Shown piece by piece: positions 10,800 to 21,895 of a stretch of DNA of 64,000 nt. The DNA is from Catonia carolina (taxonomy: Eukaryota; Arthropoda; Insecta; Hemiptera; Achilidae). Under the pieces are notes generated by a model that worked only from the letters and a program-made list of their open reading frames with translations, searched no databases and was not told the origin of the DNA. Positions within the stretch are counted from its first letter, which is position 1, and the number at the start of each line of letters is the position of its first letter. The stretch spans positions 64,419,541 through 64,483,540 of the forward strand of contig JAQMRL010000008.1 in NCBI GenBank assembly GCA_035578175.1, read 5' to 3'. The position numbers and the translations under genes were made by a program.

Positions 10800-11470
10800 A
10801 TTGAAGACTAATGTCATCTCTTAACCGGCTTGCAGCGTAAAGGTTTACCCAATTGCAATACTGCTGCTCTGAAAAGGTCATGCGACGAGCAGTTAAACGC
10901 TTCTCCCAGGTTTCTTAACCAGGATATTCATCTGCGTCCCACCGAGCGTTTACCAACGAGTTTCCCTTGAATTATGAGATGCAGAATCTCATATTTAGGC
11001 CCCCTCATGATGTGTCCAAGGTATGTCAGTTTTCTTATCTTTATGCTCTGCAGGATTTCCAGCTCTTTCCCCATTCTTCTGAGGACTTCCACATTTGTGA
11101 CCCTGTCTGTCCACGGTATTCGAAGCATTCTCCGGTAGGTCCATATTTCAAACGCTTGTAGTCGGGTCTCACATTCTTTGGTGAGTGTCCACGCCTCTAC
11201 CCCATACAAGAGGATGGGAAAGATGTAGCACTTCAAGAGGCGGGTCCTGGTTTCGAGGCTCAGGTCGCGGGCCGATAGAAGAGGTCTCATTTTTAGGAAT
11301 GCTGCCCTGGCCTTTTCAATTCTGATCTTTATTTCTGACAGGTGGCTTTCACTGCAGTTTACTCGGGTTCCCAGATAGTTATAGGTTTCCACTTGTTCAA
11401 TTCTGTCTTGCCCAGCAAAAAGTTGTTTTTGTGGATTGTCTCGTTTAGTAATGACCATGTATTTTATGTA
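10800..11470 (-). pseudogene. LINE ORF2 C-terminal fragment (RTE-like)
   Basis: The longest frame (11,458 down to 10,928, 176 codons) holds motifs typical of the region after the reverse transcriptase domain in endonuclease/reverse transcriptase LINEs: YLGTRVN, a lysine/arginine-rich helix, LLKCYIFPILLYGVEAWTL, YRRMLRIPWTDRVTN, and LGHIMRG followed by GKRSVGRR. Past the stop at 10,928, another frame continues with ISWLRNL, CSSHDLFRAA and GKPLRCKP, the usual end of such proteins, so a nonsense or frameshift change breaks it. Upstream homology stops near 11,470; the catalytic YADD region and endonuclease are absent. This is a 5'-truncated dead copy. Assignment to the RTE-like group is from motif memory, not a search. 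Confidence 0.85.
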
Positions 11471-11708
11471 CCATAGATGCTATCAAAGAACTCCGTAAAG
11501 GCAAAGAATTTTCATCAAAGAAATTAAATTAAAAGGTGACTTCATTTTACCTATCATTTTTTTCAAAATTCAAAAATTACGTAATATTATTAGCTTCGTT
11601 ACTCAGGAAGCTCTACGCTTCCAAAAGTGAAAGTATTTTTCAAAACGGTTTGATGGTTTCTAAGATTACCTCGTACAAAAGAAAGTTACGTCCTTTTAAT
11701 ATTAATTT
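11471..11708. other. Unique AT-rich sequence
   Basis: No feature recognised. Confidence 0.3.
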
Positions 11709-12215
11709 TTGCTCATAACAGGCAGATGGTGTATTAAATTATTTGCACTCGATCTGCTAGCTCCAGGACAAAAAAAATAGTTCTGTTTTTAATCACATGG
11801 TCAATTATGTCTGAAGCGTTTGAGAGAGAAAAAGGTAGATTAAATTATTGAATTACCGATCTGCTTGTTCTAAGACTACAAAAAATAGTTCTGTTTCTTA
11901 TAACATGGTCTACTAATTATACGTCTGAAGCATTTGAGAACAAGAGAGGTAGAGGTGTAACATATCCTACTCAGAGTTATCTCCTCCGAGAGTAATGAAT
12001 TTCATCATTATACAGCCAGACCTTGTGGTGAATGAAGTGTAGAATGTGGTGAATGTTGCAGAGTAGAAAGTATGAGTAGATGCTTTCCAGAGAGCCTGGC
12101 ATGCAGATAAGCATACTTTACCACTCAGCGAGGAAGGCGCTGATAAATCACCTCACTCCTCGTTTTATTTAGTAAAGCTTCTAAAGGTTTACACCAGCCT
12201 TTCGTTGACCTAAAC
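11709..12215 (+). mobile_element. SINE-like family B, copy 5, with internal head duplication
   Basis: About 500 bp rather than 390. The segment running from GATCTGCTAG through the AATAGTTCTGTTT and ACATGGTC blocks occurs twice, at about 11,745-11,845 and 11,860-11,955, so roughly 110 bp of the head is tandemly duplicated. Confidence 0.75.
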
Positions 12216-12227
12216 AAAATATTTTTT

Positions 12228-12616
12228 TTTGTAATCCCTAATTTGTGTACGTTGCAATCTGTTCAATTCAGTACAATAAGCAACCCCATGATCCAATGAG
12301 ATGAGGATGATGTGTTGTATGACGTGTAAATGAGGTGTAGTCTTGTACAGACCCAGGCCGACCATTCCTGAGAGAGTATGGTTAATTGAACCCCAACCAT
12401 CAAAGTACACCGGTAACCACTGTCTAGTATTCAAATCCAAATAAAAGTAACTACCTTTACTAGGATTTGAACCAGTAACCACTGTCTAGTATTCAACTCC
12501 AAATAAAAGTAACTACCTTTACTAGGATTTGAACCAGGAACCTTCGTCTCCGAAAATCAGCTGTTAAACAGCTGATTTTGGCGACGACTTTACCTCTAGA
12601 CCAACCCGATGGGTTA
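12228..12616 (-). mobile_element. SINE family C, copy 2, reference (tRNA-derived)
   Basis: On the minus strand it begins GGGTTGGTCTAGAGGTAAAG (A-box-like), passes a palindromic AATCAGCTGTTTAACAGCTG, and reaches a B box GGTTCAAATCC. A body of about 250 bp follows, ending GCAACGTACACAAATTAGGG with an A-rich tail. The A-box and B-box spacing is stretched by the palindrome. In this copy a segment of about 62 bp holding the B box is duplicated (12,414-12,475 and 12,476-12,537). It is a tRNA-derived SINE and not a working tRNA gene. Confidence 0.85.
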
Positions 12617-12641
12617 AACAAAATATTAAACAAGAAAATAT

Positions 12642-12770
12642 TGGCCGGCCCGATGGTGTAGTGGTCAGCGCAACTGGATTTTATACCGGGGTTCCGGCTT
12701 CGATTCCCCGACAGTGCGTCATTTTGTCATCTCTACAATAACTTTTATCATTACGTACGCAAAACCCAAA
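12642..12770 (+). repeat. SINE family E, copy 2 (tRNA-like head)
   Basis: GATGGTGTAGTGGTCAGCGC (A box) and GGCTTCGATTCC (B box) at the usual spacing, with a CTGGATTTTATACCGG anticodon-arm remnant. The arm is degraded and the tail is poorly conserved. Confidence 0.7.
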
Positions 12771-13303
12771 ATTTATATACGATTCATCACCCAGTAAAAA
12801 ATATAATAGATTAGAAAACCACGAGTTTTGAAATTAATTATTATTAATTCTTTATATCTGTTTAATTAGCTACGTAAGACGTTATATTATTTTAATAAAA
12901 TTAATGTAACGGAATTCTCCTCTATAATTAATTATGCAGGAACTGTTGAGGCTACAGCAAATTAATTAACGTGTTAATAAGTAATGAGCTTGCCCCCGTC
13001 CCACTAAATTAACGCCATTCTGCCCTGTTCTACCCAAGTACCATTGTGACCACTCCCACTTGCAGTATAATGCAGTATTGCATTGCTTAGTTGCTAGATT
13101 TTTAAGCAGTTTCTTGTTGGCCTACATAGTTGCTATGGCTTGGAAACTTCGTGTCGTTGTATACGCGTAGAATACGGCCTGTTAGATATTTCTTTGCTTT
13201 CTCCGTGTTTAACTATAAAGTGAAGAACTTTTTGCGGTAGTGATAAATGGATACCGAGATTTCAAATAACCCTAATGATTTATAATCCCATATATTTACA
13301 TTT
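12771..13303. other. Unique sequence
   Basis: AT-rich, with a slightly GC-richer part around 12,990-13,170. No gene or repeat recognised. Confidence 0.35.
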
Positions 13304-13693
13304 TGCCCGTAACAGGCAGGTGGAGTGTTAATTTATTTCGACTCGATCTGCTATTTCCAGGGCTACAAAAAATAGTTCTGTTTCTTATCATGTGGTTAGC
13401 CAATTATATGACTGAAGCATTTAAGAGCGGAAGAGTTAAAGGTGTAAAAGACACTAGTCAAGAGTTATCTCTTCTGAGAGTAATGAATTTCATCATTATA
13501 ATACAGCCAGACCCTGTGGTGAATGAAGTTCCGTTTGCAGTGTGGAAAGTAAGTTGCTTTTCAGAAAGCCTGGCATGCTGATAAGCTACTTTTCCACTCA
13601 GTAAGAAAGGAAATTTTAAACCACCTTATTCCTCGTTTTACTTAGTAAAGCCTCTAGAGGTTCAAACCAGCTTGATGATCTAAACAACAACAA
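13304..13693 (+). mobile_element. SINE-like family B, copy 7
   Basis: Complete copy with an AAACAACAACAAA tail. The 92-codon frame at 13,303-13,581 is this repeat. Confidence 0.8.
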
Positions 13694-13826
13694 ATTAAAA
13701 TTGGATGGGAAACATTCACACGACTTTCTTTTGCCAATGTAAATATGACCAATTTTGATGAACAATATATAATGTAAAATTACTAACTACCACAAAATGA
13801 AGTAAGACAGAGCAATCGAGCAATAG

Positions 13827-14150
13827 TTTTTTTTTAATTCCTAATATGTCTACGTTGCAATCCTAAATTAAGAAAAATAAACAACCCAATCAGGAGCAAT
13901 GAAATGAGGATGATGTGTAGTCTATGACGTGTAAATGATGTGTATTCTTGTTCAGACGCAGGCCGACCATTCGTGAGATAGTATAGTTAATTGAACCCAA
14001 ACCATAAAAGTACACCGGTAACCAGTGTCTAGTATTCAAATACGTATAAAAATTTCTTACCTTTACGTTGATTTGAATCAGGTCTCCGAAATCAGCTGTT
14101 ACATTGCTGATTCGCGGCGGCGAATTTACCATTAGACCAACCTTGCGGGT
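13827..14150 (-). repeat. SINE family C, copy 3
   Basis: Complete minus-strand copy with both tRNA-like boxes. The palindrome beside the A box is eroded, and the B box is changed (TGATTCAAATCAA). Confidence 0.75.
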
Positions 14151-14299
14151 TTCACAATAGTGAATTTTTAATTTTCAAAAACTTTATTATCTGAACCCTT
14201 TACTAATTGTATACCACTGTAAATTCAGAACGACGTATTTTTTGACCTAGTTTTATAAAAAATATAATATAATATATTGAGCCATTTTCAAAAAAATTT

Positions 14300-14790
14300 C
14301 CATTTTAAAAACCCAATTTTTACTGATTACAGTGAGGAAAATATTAAAAATTGTTGATTGACGTTAAACTAAGCACTCGAGAAAAGATGCTTGAAATAGA
14401 AGTTTTAGGTTTTTAATTTTCTACTACTTAAAATTATGTACGTTTTCCCCTTAATTGCATCTTAAGGCCGCAATCTCAAAAAAAACTTTTTATAATATGA
14501 GAGCACAATCCCCAGGAATTTCAGCAGACATGCCACACTCTCATAGGGCACAAAAATATATTTGAGGTGATTTTACTTAAAATCGTTTGAGTCGTGTTTG
14601 GTAAAATCGTAAAGTGAAAAATCGCTCGAATAAACTATTTCTTCTTCTAGTCAACCGATTTTTGTGAAAACATTCTTGTCGGGTCCCCTTCAGTACCTGG
14701 TACAAGTTTCTAAGTTCAATTATGTACGATTTTCTGTTAATGAGTTAATTTGTTAGAAAACGCGCGCGCGCACACACACCCTGTATATGA
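14300..14790 (-). mobile_element. Family A, copy 4 (both ends truncated)
   Basis: Inverted internal segment running from one tandem unit to the CG/CA microsatellite at 14,761-14,779. Both sub-terminal repeats are lost. Confidence 0.7.
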
Positions 14791-14844
14791 ATGAATTACT
14801 TATGGTGTACAATGAAGAAATTACATTCTGGCTTTAACTATAAA

Positions 14845-15195
14845 ATTAATTTCATTATACAGCCAGACCCTGGTGAATGAAGTGAATATGAAATTTCTAG
14901 GGTGGAAATAAGTGTTTTTCAGAGGGCCTGGCATGGTGATAAGCATACTTTTGAACTCTGTGAGGAAGACAATGGTAAACCACCTTATTTATTTATTTAA
15001 AGATTACTGGGTTATGTAACATTAACTGTGGGATTTCACACGGAAAAATTTCCAGACCCTGACCGGAAATCGAACCAGGACCTCCGCGTGGCAGGCCAAT
15101 GTACTGACCACTACATTACAGAGACTCCTTATTTCATTTAGTAAAACATTTAGAGGTTCAAACCAGCCTTTCAGCTGATAACTTAACCAACAACA
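14845..15195 (+). mobile_element. SINE-like family B, copy 8, 5'-truncated, interrupted by SINE D
   Basis: Starts in the middle of the family (ATTTCATTATACAGCCAGAC) and ends with an AACCAACAACA tail. A SINE D copy splits it at 14,991-15,126. Confidence 0.8.
14991..15126 (-). mobile_element. SINE family D, copy 2, nested in SINE B
   Basis: 136 bp, flanked by CCTTATTT at 14,983-14,990 and 15,127-15,134. On the minus strand it has an A-box-like TGTAGTGGTCAGTACATTGG, a B box GGTTCGATTTCC, and an AAATAAAT-type tail. This nesting fixes both its length and the relative ages of D and B. Confidence 0.85.
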
Positions 15196-15737
15196 CAATT
15201 TTGTTGTGGTTATAGCTACTTCAATCAGCCAAAAAATGAAGAGTATTGGTACAAAATTAACGAGAAAGTTAGCGTGGCTTTCCGTTTCTTTTCGCTATGG
15301 ATCAAAGTTTCTGTTGCACGAGTGTCTGGAATCTACACTGTTCATATAAACTACTGCTACACAAGTTTTGCTGGTACCTATATTGTCTGTAGCCGTTAGG
15401 TGACCCGCTCGTAGGCCTATCCATCCGTAATTGTTGTGGCTTCTGCTTTAAATAGTTCATGCTTTTTGTATTATCCGGTTTTCCATTATTTTTACCTTAA
15501 CTTTCAATTACAACCTTCTTTGTCTTTTGTGTTAACTACGTTTGTTTTCTTCGTTTTCATTTTATTTCTCTTTTCACCTAATTTTTGTTCTTCCTCTTCT
15601 TTCTCATACCCTCTCCCACTCTGTACATATCCACCTTTCTCTTTCCTCAAAATTTTCCATTTTTACTGGTTGGAGTTTTTGAAAGATACTTTCTAATAAA
15701 CGTTTCTCATAAAAAATAAACCATATTTCAGGATTTT
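15196..15737. other. Unique sequence, pyrimidine-rich in part
   Basis: 15,440-15,690 is T/C-rich on the plus strand, which creates an open frame of hydrophobic residues by composition. No gene is supported. Confidence 0.4.
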
Positions 15738-16118
15738 TTTTGTTTAGGTCATCTGCTGAAAGGCTTGTCTGAACCCCTAAGTAAAACGAGGAGTGAGGTG
15801 TTTTTACTTTTGCCTTCCTCACCGAGTGAAAAAGTATGCTTATCAGCATGCCCGGCCCTCTGAGAAGCATCTACTTTCCATTCTGCAAAATTACACCTTT
15901 ACTTCATTCACCCCAGGGTCTGGCTCTATAATGATGAAACTCATTACTATCAGTGGAGATAACTCTGACTAGTGCCTTTTACACCTCTACATTTCTGTTC
16001 TTAAATGCTTCAGTCAAAAATTGGCTGACCATGTGATAAAAAACAGAACTTTTTTGTAGTCCTGCTACTAGCAGATCAGGTGCAAGTAATTTAAAACTCC
16101 ACCTGCCTGTTATGGGCA
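15738..16118 (-). mobile_element. SINE-like family B, copy 9 (internal deletion)
   Basis: Minus-strand copy lacking about 17 bp around the CTCTAGAGG block near its 3' end. Confidence 0.75.
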
Positions 16119-16243
16119 TGCATTTTTCTTATCAAACTAAATTTTTGCTGATAAGATTTACATTTAACTTTTTCTTTTGTGGCTGTTATTTTTATAGGCT
16201 TTTATTTTGTTATCGGGAATTCCCGATTATTTGTATTGTTTTT

Positions 16244-17167
16244 ATTTTCTCTTGCCTATTATGAATATATAGGAAGGAAAGTATTGTTTTCTTGTCGATT
16301 TTTCGAAATCGAGTTTTTACCGGATCTACACGTTTGCAGACCGCCGGAACCCAAAAAATATGTTTTACCGAGTGGTCTGTGTGTGGGTGTGTGAACAGAA
16401 TATCTCAAGAACGAAACATCTTACGAAATTGAAACTTAAAATTTATGTTAGATACCAGTAGAGGACCCGACACGAACATTTTCATCAAAATCGGTCAACC
16501 AAAAAGTAGTACTTTATTCGTGTAATTTTTCACTTTTTGCAATTTTCTCAAAAACGGTCCATAGGTATTTTTTAAAAATCGCCTTATTAACTAAATTTTT
16601 TATGCTCTACAAGATAGGGTAGGCGCCATGTCTGCTGAAATTCTTGGAGAGGTTTTTTTTCTTGTAAAAAATTTCTTTTTTAAGATTGCGACTTTAATAT
16701 GCATTTGAGCGCAAAAATGTATATACCTAATAAATGTTGTTGAAAATTTAAAATTTTACAACTTTTATTTCGAACATTTTTTTGTGTAACTCTTAGTTTA
16801 GCGGTAATTAGTGTTTTTCTGGTTTTTTCATGAAAGAAAGTCAGTGAACAAAATCGATATTTTAAGATTTTAGCCTTAGTATGCAATTTACGACAAAAGT
16901 GTATATAATTAAATTTGTAGGAAATTAAAAGATCTACAATCTTTATTTAGAGTATTTTTACTACTAGCTAGTTTAGCGTGAAAGAGTGATTTTCCGTATT
17001 GTTAAGCCAAACTGAGGTCGATTTTCATTTTGCGTCTTTCTTTCATGATTAAAATTCGGTTATGTTTATTGAGGTTAGGTTTTTTGTTTATTTCTGATGT
17101 TAGGTTATATTATTCATTATTTGCATTGGCAAGAGAAAGTCGTGTGAGTGTTTCACACCAGATTTTT
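16244..17167 (+). mobile_element. Family A, copy 5
   Basis: Full length with both sub-terminal repeats and the terminal hairpin. The GT run is short (16,378-16,393). Confidence 0.85.
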
Positions 17168-17300
17168 AACATTCTTTTTATTCGTTCACAATAATTGTTC
17201 GAAAGACAATTATTATTGTCGCTGCAATCATGACTTCCTTTTAGTGAGTATTCTTGGACAAATATTATGTTGATAATAATGTTTTTTGTTATTTCTTCCA

Positions 17301-17445
17301 ATTGCAACTGGCTTTTACACCAGGGGTTCCGGGTTCGATTCTTGGCCAGGCTTTTTCATCGCTAATTTTTTTCTATCACTTTTCATCGTCTGCGTTAACA
17401 TTGTTGTACAAACAATTTGAAAAAACTGGACATTAAATTAAATAA
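17301..17445 (+). repeat. SINE family E, copy 1 (A-box end truncated)
   Basis: Begins at GCAACTGGCTTTTACACCAG and has a perfect B box GGGTTCGATTC. The tail has the CATCGTCTGCGTTAAC motif seen in other E copies. Confidence 0.75.
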
Positions 17446-17794
17446 ATTCTTCCAATTATGATTCCTAGAGATCATGGTCATTAAATGCAATTGAAAACTT
17501 TTGGGAACCTTCATCGTTGTTTAAATCACCTTGTTGATGTGGAATTGGCCCGCTCTTTTTTATAGGTCTCTAGGTCTTTGAGAACGTTTGACTTATCAGA
17601 TACCAAGTTCATTCCTACTTTTTCTCTTTGATTGTCTTCTCCTGAGGTTTTACGATTTTCTTTTATAACTTTTTTGTAATTTTCATTATATTTTTTTAAG
17701 TGTTTTGGTTGTGGGCTTTGGGTTATGATGGATGTGCGCTGCATTATGGGTTCTGTGGGAGCCATATATAATAAATGGTGGATACAGGGTAGTT
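17446..17794. other. Unique sequence
   Basis: No feature supported. Minus-strand frames at 17,526-17,955 are not convincing. Confidence 0.3.
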
Positions 17795-17960
17795 GGAAGG
17801 TTTTTTAACCACTGCGCATGCGTATGACTTAAAAATTGTTGTTCAGCTAGCTCTACAACCAGTACTCTCTCCTGTTCAGTTTGTACCGTAACGCCACGTC
17901 GTACCATGGTATGATGGTGTCGGCCAGAAATTCTCTCTCCCGACAGTTTTCTCACTCTTT
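17795..17960. promoter_or_regulatory. CpG-richer patch with NRF1-like site
   Basis: TGCGCATGCG at 17,813-17,822 fits the NRF1 core. It is followed by CpG-bearing sequence and then long pyrimidine-rich DNA to about 18,640. It could be the promoter of an unseen transcript, but no exon was found beside it. Confidence 0.25.
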
Positions 17961-19068
17961 CTCTCTTTGTATGCTTTACGCTAGTTTAGTGTATATCCAA
18001 TTTTCTTTCTCCATGAAACTTCTCTGTCTTCTCTCACTCACTCTTTCGACCCTCTTTTTTAACGCCGGTTTCTCCATTTTCCCTATCTCATTTAATCACG
18101 CGCGCACATTTTTTTATTTTCTATCTTTTTCTGTCTGCAGTACTTCGTTATACGTAGTATTTTTCTCTCGTTTTTATAACATTTTTCGTTTATATTATTC
18201 CGTTCTTTCTCATTGGTGTTTAATTTCCCCAAAAATTCTTATGTGACGTAGGTTTATTTCTTGCTGTTTTAATAACGTATTAGTAATAACACTAATAAAT
18301 ATAGCGATTCTGTTTTTTAGTAGTTTTTAAATTAAAAACACTATTTTTATGGTTTCTTCTGTAAAAAGTAGCGTTTTCTTATTTTCCACTCTGGTTTTCT
18401 AGTTACGGTTCTGCTTTAGTATTTTCCTATGTGCTGGTCTCATATTCTTCGCGCTGGCGCATTTCCTCAATCTTTTCCCCTTTACTTTTCATTCTCTCTT
18501 TTGTTACATTTTTCCGATTTGTTCTTACCCCTTCTCAATTCTTTTCCTTATGGACTGAATTTTCTGCCTGTACATCTGTGACAATTTTATTTCCTTCCTT
18601 CTGTTCTATAACCTCACATTGCAAAGTTGTCGATATTTTTTTATGAGTTTTAGCTAAAAAGAAATATTCTTGACCATAAATAATGTATACTTTCCAAAAT
18701 TATAGTTTGTAAACATTACATTACCGGCCAGTAAATGCATATTTGTGGCTTGAAAATATCCTTATTAGTGTGAACTCTGAAAATATTGTGTGTTTACCGG
18801 CTTTTCGGTTGAGTATAATAGGCCTATTGTATTATAGCCGCATTATTTTTTTGTAATCAGCTTGTTGGCAGTTGGTCTACTGTAAAATCACCCTAATTCG
18901 TAACTCTCTTTTCATCCCCTTCTCTAATTCTGCGCCCATTTATTGCAAAAACTATACACGTTTTTAAGATTCAATACCCAGTTGTATCTAACCAAACACG
19001 CAACATGAGACGATTTTAACTAATCTTCCTTCTAAAAATTGGACTTGTTACACCGATGGCCAGCTATT
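17961..19068. other. Pyrimidine-rich then unique AT-rich sequence
   Basis: 17,940-18,640 is rich in CTCTCTTT tracts, giving open but low-complexity frames of 121 and 71 codons. 18,650-19,068 shows nothing. Confidence 0.35.
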
Positions 19069-19888
19069 CCCCTGAACCCAAAAAATATGTTTTTAGCGAT
19101 TGGTCTGTGTATGTGTGTGTGTGAATAAAAAATTTCAAGGACGGAACATCGCACAAACTTGAAACTTAAGTTAGGTACCACTAGAGGACCCGACACAAAC
19201 ATTTTCAACAAAATCGGCGAACCGGAAGTAGTAGTTTATTCGTGTCATTTTTCACTTTTTTGCGATTTTCTCAAAAAGGGCTCATACGATTTTTTTAAAA
19301 AATCGCCTCATTAACTATATTTTTTATACTCTACAAGATAGGGTAGGCGCCATGTCTGCTGAAATTCTTGGGGGGCGTTTTCTCGTTAAAAAAAATTGTC
19401 TTTTAATATCGCGGCTTTAATATACATTTTAGCGCAAAAATATATATACTGAAAGTTGTAGAGAATTTAAAAACCTACAATTTTTATTGCAAACATTTTT
19501 TGTATAACGCTTAGTTTAGCAGTAATTAGCGATTTTATGTTTTTTGTTCACGAAAATTTGTAAAAATATTGATTTTTTTTTTAAGATTTCAGCCTTTGTA
19601 TGCATTTTACGACAAAAGTGTATATAATCAATCAAACGATCTACAACTTCCCATTAGAGAATTTTTCTCTACAGAGCCTAGTTTAGCGTAAAAGAGTGAT
19701 TTTCCGTATTTTTAAGCTAAACTGAGGTTGATTTTCATTTTGCATCATTCCCTCATGATTCAAATAAGGTTATGTTTTTTAAGTTAGTTTTTAGTTTATT
19801 TCTAATGTTTATTACTAATGTTAAGTTACATTATTCATTATTTGCATTGGCAAATAAAAGTAGTGTGAGTGTTTCACATCAGATTTTT
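19069..19888 (+). mobile_element. Family A, copy 6 (5'-truncated)
   Basis: Starts at CCCCTGAACCCA, about 110 bp into the family, and runs to the 3' hairpin with both tandem units present. Confidence 0.8.
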
Positions 19889-20508
19889 TTTGTTGTATAA
19901 AATTACAATATCTGACGTCTCTTAATTGGATGTCTTGTGTTTTTATTGAACTGAATTATTTCATCAATGACAATCAACGTTATTTTGTAAATAATTTTGC
20001 AATTTTGAAAGAAATTGTTGACAGAAGTTAAATAATTACTTGTGATTATCTGGAATTCGTTTATGCCATGTGAAAAAGTAAACTTCTTGTCAGTAACTGC
20101 TGTTACACTTGAGGTTCCTGCTATATGTTATAACTTGTTTGTTTTCACTCCTCTTCTTGGTACTTCGGTTGTCGAAAATACTCCTCTTTGGTGTATCCAG
20201 CTACTCCAGTTTTCTTCCTTAAGAATTTAATAAGGTGATATGATTTGAATCTTGATTTAGTTCACTCTAAAATATTCGGTTCTTTTTTACGCTATGATGA
20301 TTGGCTTCTGAGACAACCGGTTTCTCCAGATAAATTATTATTTAAGAAAATTTTATAACTGTTACTGTTTATTAAAGCTACTACTGATCCTGTTGAATAA
20401 TATTTTTTGCCGGTTTCAGATTTTTAATGTTCGAACTCCATTGGTGATCCGGTTAATGTCTCCATGTATTGTAACTTAATACGACTTAGTATATTGCATT
20501 CCTGCACT
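19889..20508. other. Unique AT-rich sequence
   Basis: No feature recognised; the 62-codon frame at 20,042 has no supporting signal. Confidence 0.35.
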
Positions 20509-21158
20509 TGAATCAGTCTTCTCAGTAAGCCCATAAGTCAAAATTTTACATTTTTTCTTTAGTGCATTTTAGAAATAACTTATTATAAATACACTATCCC
20601 TACAAAAATTACATCTGGCTTTCCTTAAGTAATATATAACACTAAGAAAAGGTTTATCCTTAAGGATATAAAGTATTTCCTTCTATTAAACATATGAAGG
20701 TGGATGTTCTTTTGAAGCTTAAGCTCTAATACTTTCTAGTGGAAGAGGCCATACGAAGATTCTACGCCAAAATCTTTTTAAGGTGTACAACTACTGTTTA
20801 TGACAACGATGAAGAACCTGAATAACCCTGAAAATCAACATTTTTCTTTGTTAAATTTAAAAATTTCAATTTTTATTGTTGCAGATAGCTATTTTAAGTC
20901 ATAATGTAAACTACTGAAATATATAAATGAATACTAGTGTACAGCACAATTTTCTTCTGGTCTAACAACGTATTTTACGGAAAAAATTTTACTCCAATTT
21001 ATTTCAGAAACACCTTAAGTCTGTATTTGATATTAAAGGGGACAGCCCTCTGAACAATGTATAATTTTTAATATTTTTTTAATTGAAACATACAAGTTTT
21101 TTAATTTTTCCAAAAGTTAGTTTTTTGACTTATGGGCTTTCTAAAATGACCTTTTCTG
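20509..21158. mobile_element. Family G DNA element, copy 1
   Basis: Non-coding, about 650 bp, with inverted ends. The left end has AAGCCCATAAGTCAAAA and the right end TTTTGACTTATGGGCTT. It shares internal blocks (GGAAGAGG, GAAGAACCTG, AAATTTCAATTTTTATT) in the same order with the copy at 38,201. It is a non-autonomous terminal-inverted-repeat element; superfamily unassigned. Confidence 0.65.
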
Positions 21159-21516
21159 CTACTTATGTGTTTAAAAAAACAGTAAAATTAATAAAGGACC
21201 GTTTTTTCTTGTATATTTATTTATTTTTGTTAATGAAATAGTCTATGTATATTTTATAGACTCCTTAATAGAACATGAAGAGAAATACTTGTTGTTAGGA
21301 CGGTAAAACTTCTAAACCTGCAAAAAGTACATTTTCTATATTATAAATATATCCGATGCGATTGATTTAAAAAACAAATACCTGACTTCTCGTAGAGCAT
21401 GTCTGTACGTGGAATATATTTTTCCGAAAAGGAATTCATACATTTATCATCTATTCGTTTATTTTATGAAATCTTTATTTTTAAGTTAATAGTTATGAAT
21501 ACACTGAAGGTTAATG
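21159..21516. other. Unique AT-rich sequence
   Basis: No feature recognised. Confidence 0.3.
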
Positions 21517-21895
21517 TGTTGCCGAAAGCCTGTTTTGAACCTCTAGAGGTTTTACTAAGTAAAACGAGGAGTGAGGTGTTTTACCATTGCCTTTCTCACT
21601 GAGTTGAAAAGTATGCTTATCAGTATGCCGGGCCCTCTAAAAACCATACATTTTCCACCCTGCAAATGACACCTTCACTTCATTCACCTCAGGGTCCGGC
21701 TGTATAATGGAATTCATTAATTCCAGAGGAGATAACTCTGATTAGTGTCATTTACACGTCTACCCCTTGTGTTCTTAAATGCTTCAGTCATATAATTGGC
21801 TGACCATGTGATAGGAAACAGATCTCTTTTTTGTAGCCCTGGAACTAGCAGATCAAGTGCAAGTAATTTAACACTCCACCTGCCTGCTATGGGCA
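21517..21895 (-). mobile_element. SINE-like family B, copy 10
   Basis: Minus-strand copy lacking the AAC tail and about 20 bp before it. A possible imperfect duplication (TGAAGG) lies on either side. Confidence 0.75.

Noticed and set aside
17881..18246. 121-codon open frame rich in Phe, Leu and Ser
   Set aside because: Produced by pyrimidine-rich low-complexity DNA; no domain, splice context or start signal supports it.
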